DNA of 31,512 bases from Kerstersia similis. GTDB lineage: Bacteria; Pseudomonadota; Gammaproteobacteria; Burkholderiales; Burkholderiaceae_B. The stretch spans positions 1 to 31,512 of the forward strand of contig NZ_CBCSIQ010000036.1 in the NCBI RefSeq assembly GCF_965139615.1, given 5' to 3'. Position numbers and translations under genes: made by a program. This document shows, piece by piece, positions 31,155 through 31,512 of the stretch (within the stretch, counting starts at the first letter, position 1; every line of letters begins with the position of its first letter). The notes beneath the pieces were generated by a model. It was not told the origin of the DNA. It saw only the letters and a program-made list of their open reading frames with translations, and ran no database searches.

Positions 31155-31512
31155 GGCGAACGGCGTTCCCTGGACAGCGAGACATCATGGGCACCGATTA
31201 TACGGTGCGGGCTGTTCCACCCAGTTACAAGATCGTAGAAAGTTATTCACAATTCCCGAGTTACCCACAATCGCTGTGAATAAACCTGTTGGCAGATGGG
31301 GGATATACGGGAAAACACCAATCCTTACAAAGCCTTGTCATTCTTTGGTCAGAAACAGTGCAATCGGATGCAACAAACCGTATCGCCAGCCTGCCGCCAA
31401 CCAGCAGGATCTGCACAAGGCCACAGTGTCAAACCACGCTGCCATCAGCTCTGCTGAGCAGGATCGCTGGCGTAAACCCCGCGCCTATCCCCCCGGCCTA
31501 TACCCCGATACC
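31155..31512. other. Right-end stretch without a convincing gene
   Basis: These 358 nt follow the TetR start. Three DnaA-box-like sites lie at 31243-31283 (separate entry). A minus-strand frame is open from the right edge to a TGA at 31445-31447 and could be the last 21 codons of a gene outside the window; a plus-strand frame is also open to the edge. Neither can be judged from so little sequence. Confidence 0.3.
31243..31283. other. Cluster of three DnaA-box-like 9-mers
   Basis: TTATTCACA (31243-31251) and TGTGAATAA (31275-31283, the same box inverted) fit the TTATNCACA consensus exactly. TTACCCACA (31261-31269) differs from TTATCCACA at one base. All three fall within 41 bp in a gene-free stretch. 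Such clusters mark replication origins, DnaA-titrating sites or DnaA-controlled promoters. No dnaA, dnaN, rpmH, mnmG or parAB gene is in the window to support an origin. Confidence 0.5.

Noticed and set aside
31243..31283. Calling the right edge the chromosomal origin
   Set aside because: Only three boxes are visible, with no AT-rich unwinding element and no origin-associated gene in the window.
31445..31512. Possible 3' end of a minus-strand gene
   Set aside because: Only about 21 open codons are visible at the edge, with no recognisable motif; too little to annotate.

Overview
The window looks like a chromosomal segment of a GC-rich, Gram-negative proteobacterium. Outer-membrane proteins (BcsC, a TonB-dependent receptor), a lipoprotein and ECF-sigma/FecR signalling show the Gram-negative envelope. 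Gene content and codon use fit a betaproteobacterium, most likely in or near the Alcaligenaceae; that placement is an inference, because no rRNA or other marker gene is present. No tRNA, rRNA, CRISPR array, insertion sequence or phage gene was seen.

Layout, left to right. (1) 1-7973, minus strand: a cellulose-export operon, bcsB - bcsZ - bcsC - SGNH protein (the last cut by the window edge). It has its own extended -10 promoter, and the catalytic subunit gene bcsA is absent upstream. (2) 8064-8771, minus: a CoA-pyrophosphatase-type Nudix hydrolase. (3) 9056-13359, minus: a compact 5-oxoproline (pyroglutamate) operon, pxpA - fused pxpBC - fused biotin carboxylase/biotin carrier protein. (4) 13515-20829, plus: an iron/heme-type uptake locus with a candidate Fur box, FecI-like ECF sigma factor, FecR-like anti-sigma factor, TonB receptor with an N-terminal signalling (STN) domain, and a large PKD-repeat lipoprotein. 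(5) 20830-21373: a gene-free stretch with a strong terminator and several DnaA-box-like 9-mers. (6) 21374-27492, plus: six genes joined by overlaps or a 1-nt gap, encoding a KAS III enzyme, an NAD(P)-dependent reductase, a metallo-beta-lactamase-fold hydrolase, a PaaK/F390-synthetase-like adenylating enzyme, a PAP2-type membrane phosphatase and a fatty-acid-hydroxylase/sterol-desaturase-family enzyme. (7) 27525-28754, minus: a convergent MFS exporter. (8) 28845-29705, minus: an ETHE1/Blh-like persulfide dioxygenase with a palindrome just upstream. (9) 30121-31154: a small membrane protein and a convergent TetR-family regulator. (10) 31155-31512: no convincing gene, but three DnaA-box-like sites within 41 bp.

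How the genes work together. The Bcs proteins form the periplasmic and outer-membrane half of a cellulose secretion machine whose synthase must be encoded elsewhere. The Pxp proteins would open 5-oxoproline to glutamate, with a biotin enzyme of unclear role attached. The sigma/anti-sigma/receptor set is a cell-surface signalling unit that would switch on the receptor and lipoprotein under iron limitation when ligand is present. The six-gene block is the most interesting part. It has the logic of Claisen-type head-to-head acyl condensation (KAS III), reduction (SDR) and carboxylate activation (adenylating enzyme), reminiscent of OleA-OleD-OleC. However, the adenylating enzyme is of a different family, a metallo-beta-lactamase-fold protein is present where OleB would be expected, and two membrane-bound lipid-modifying enzymes are added. 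I cannot name its product.
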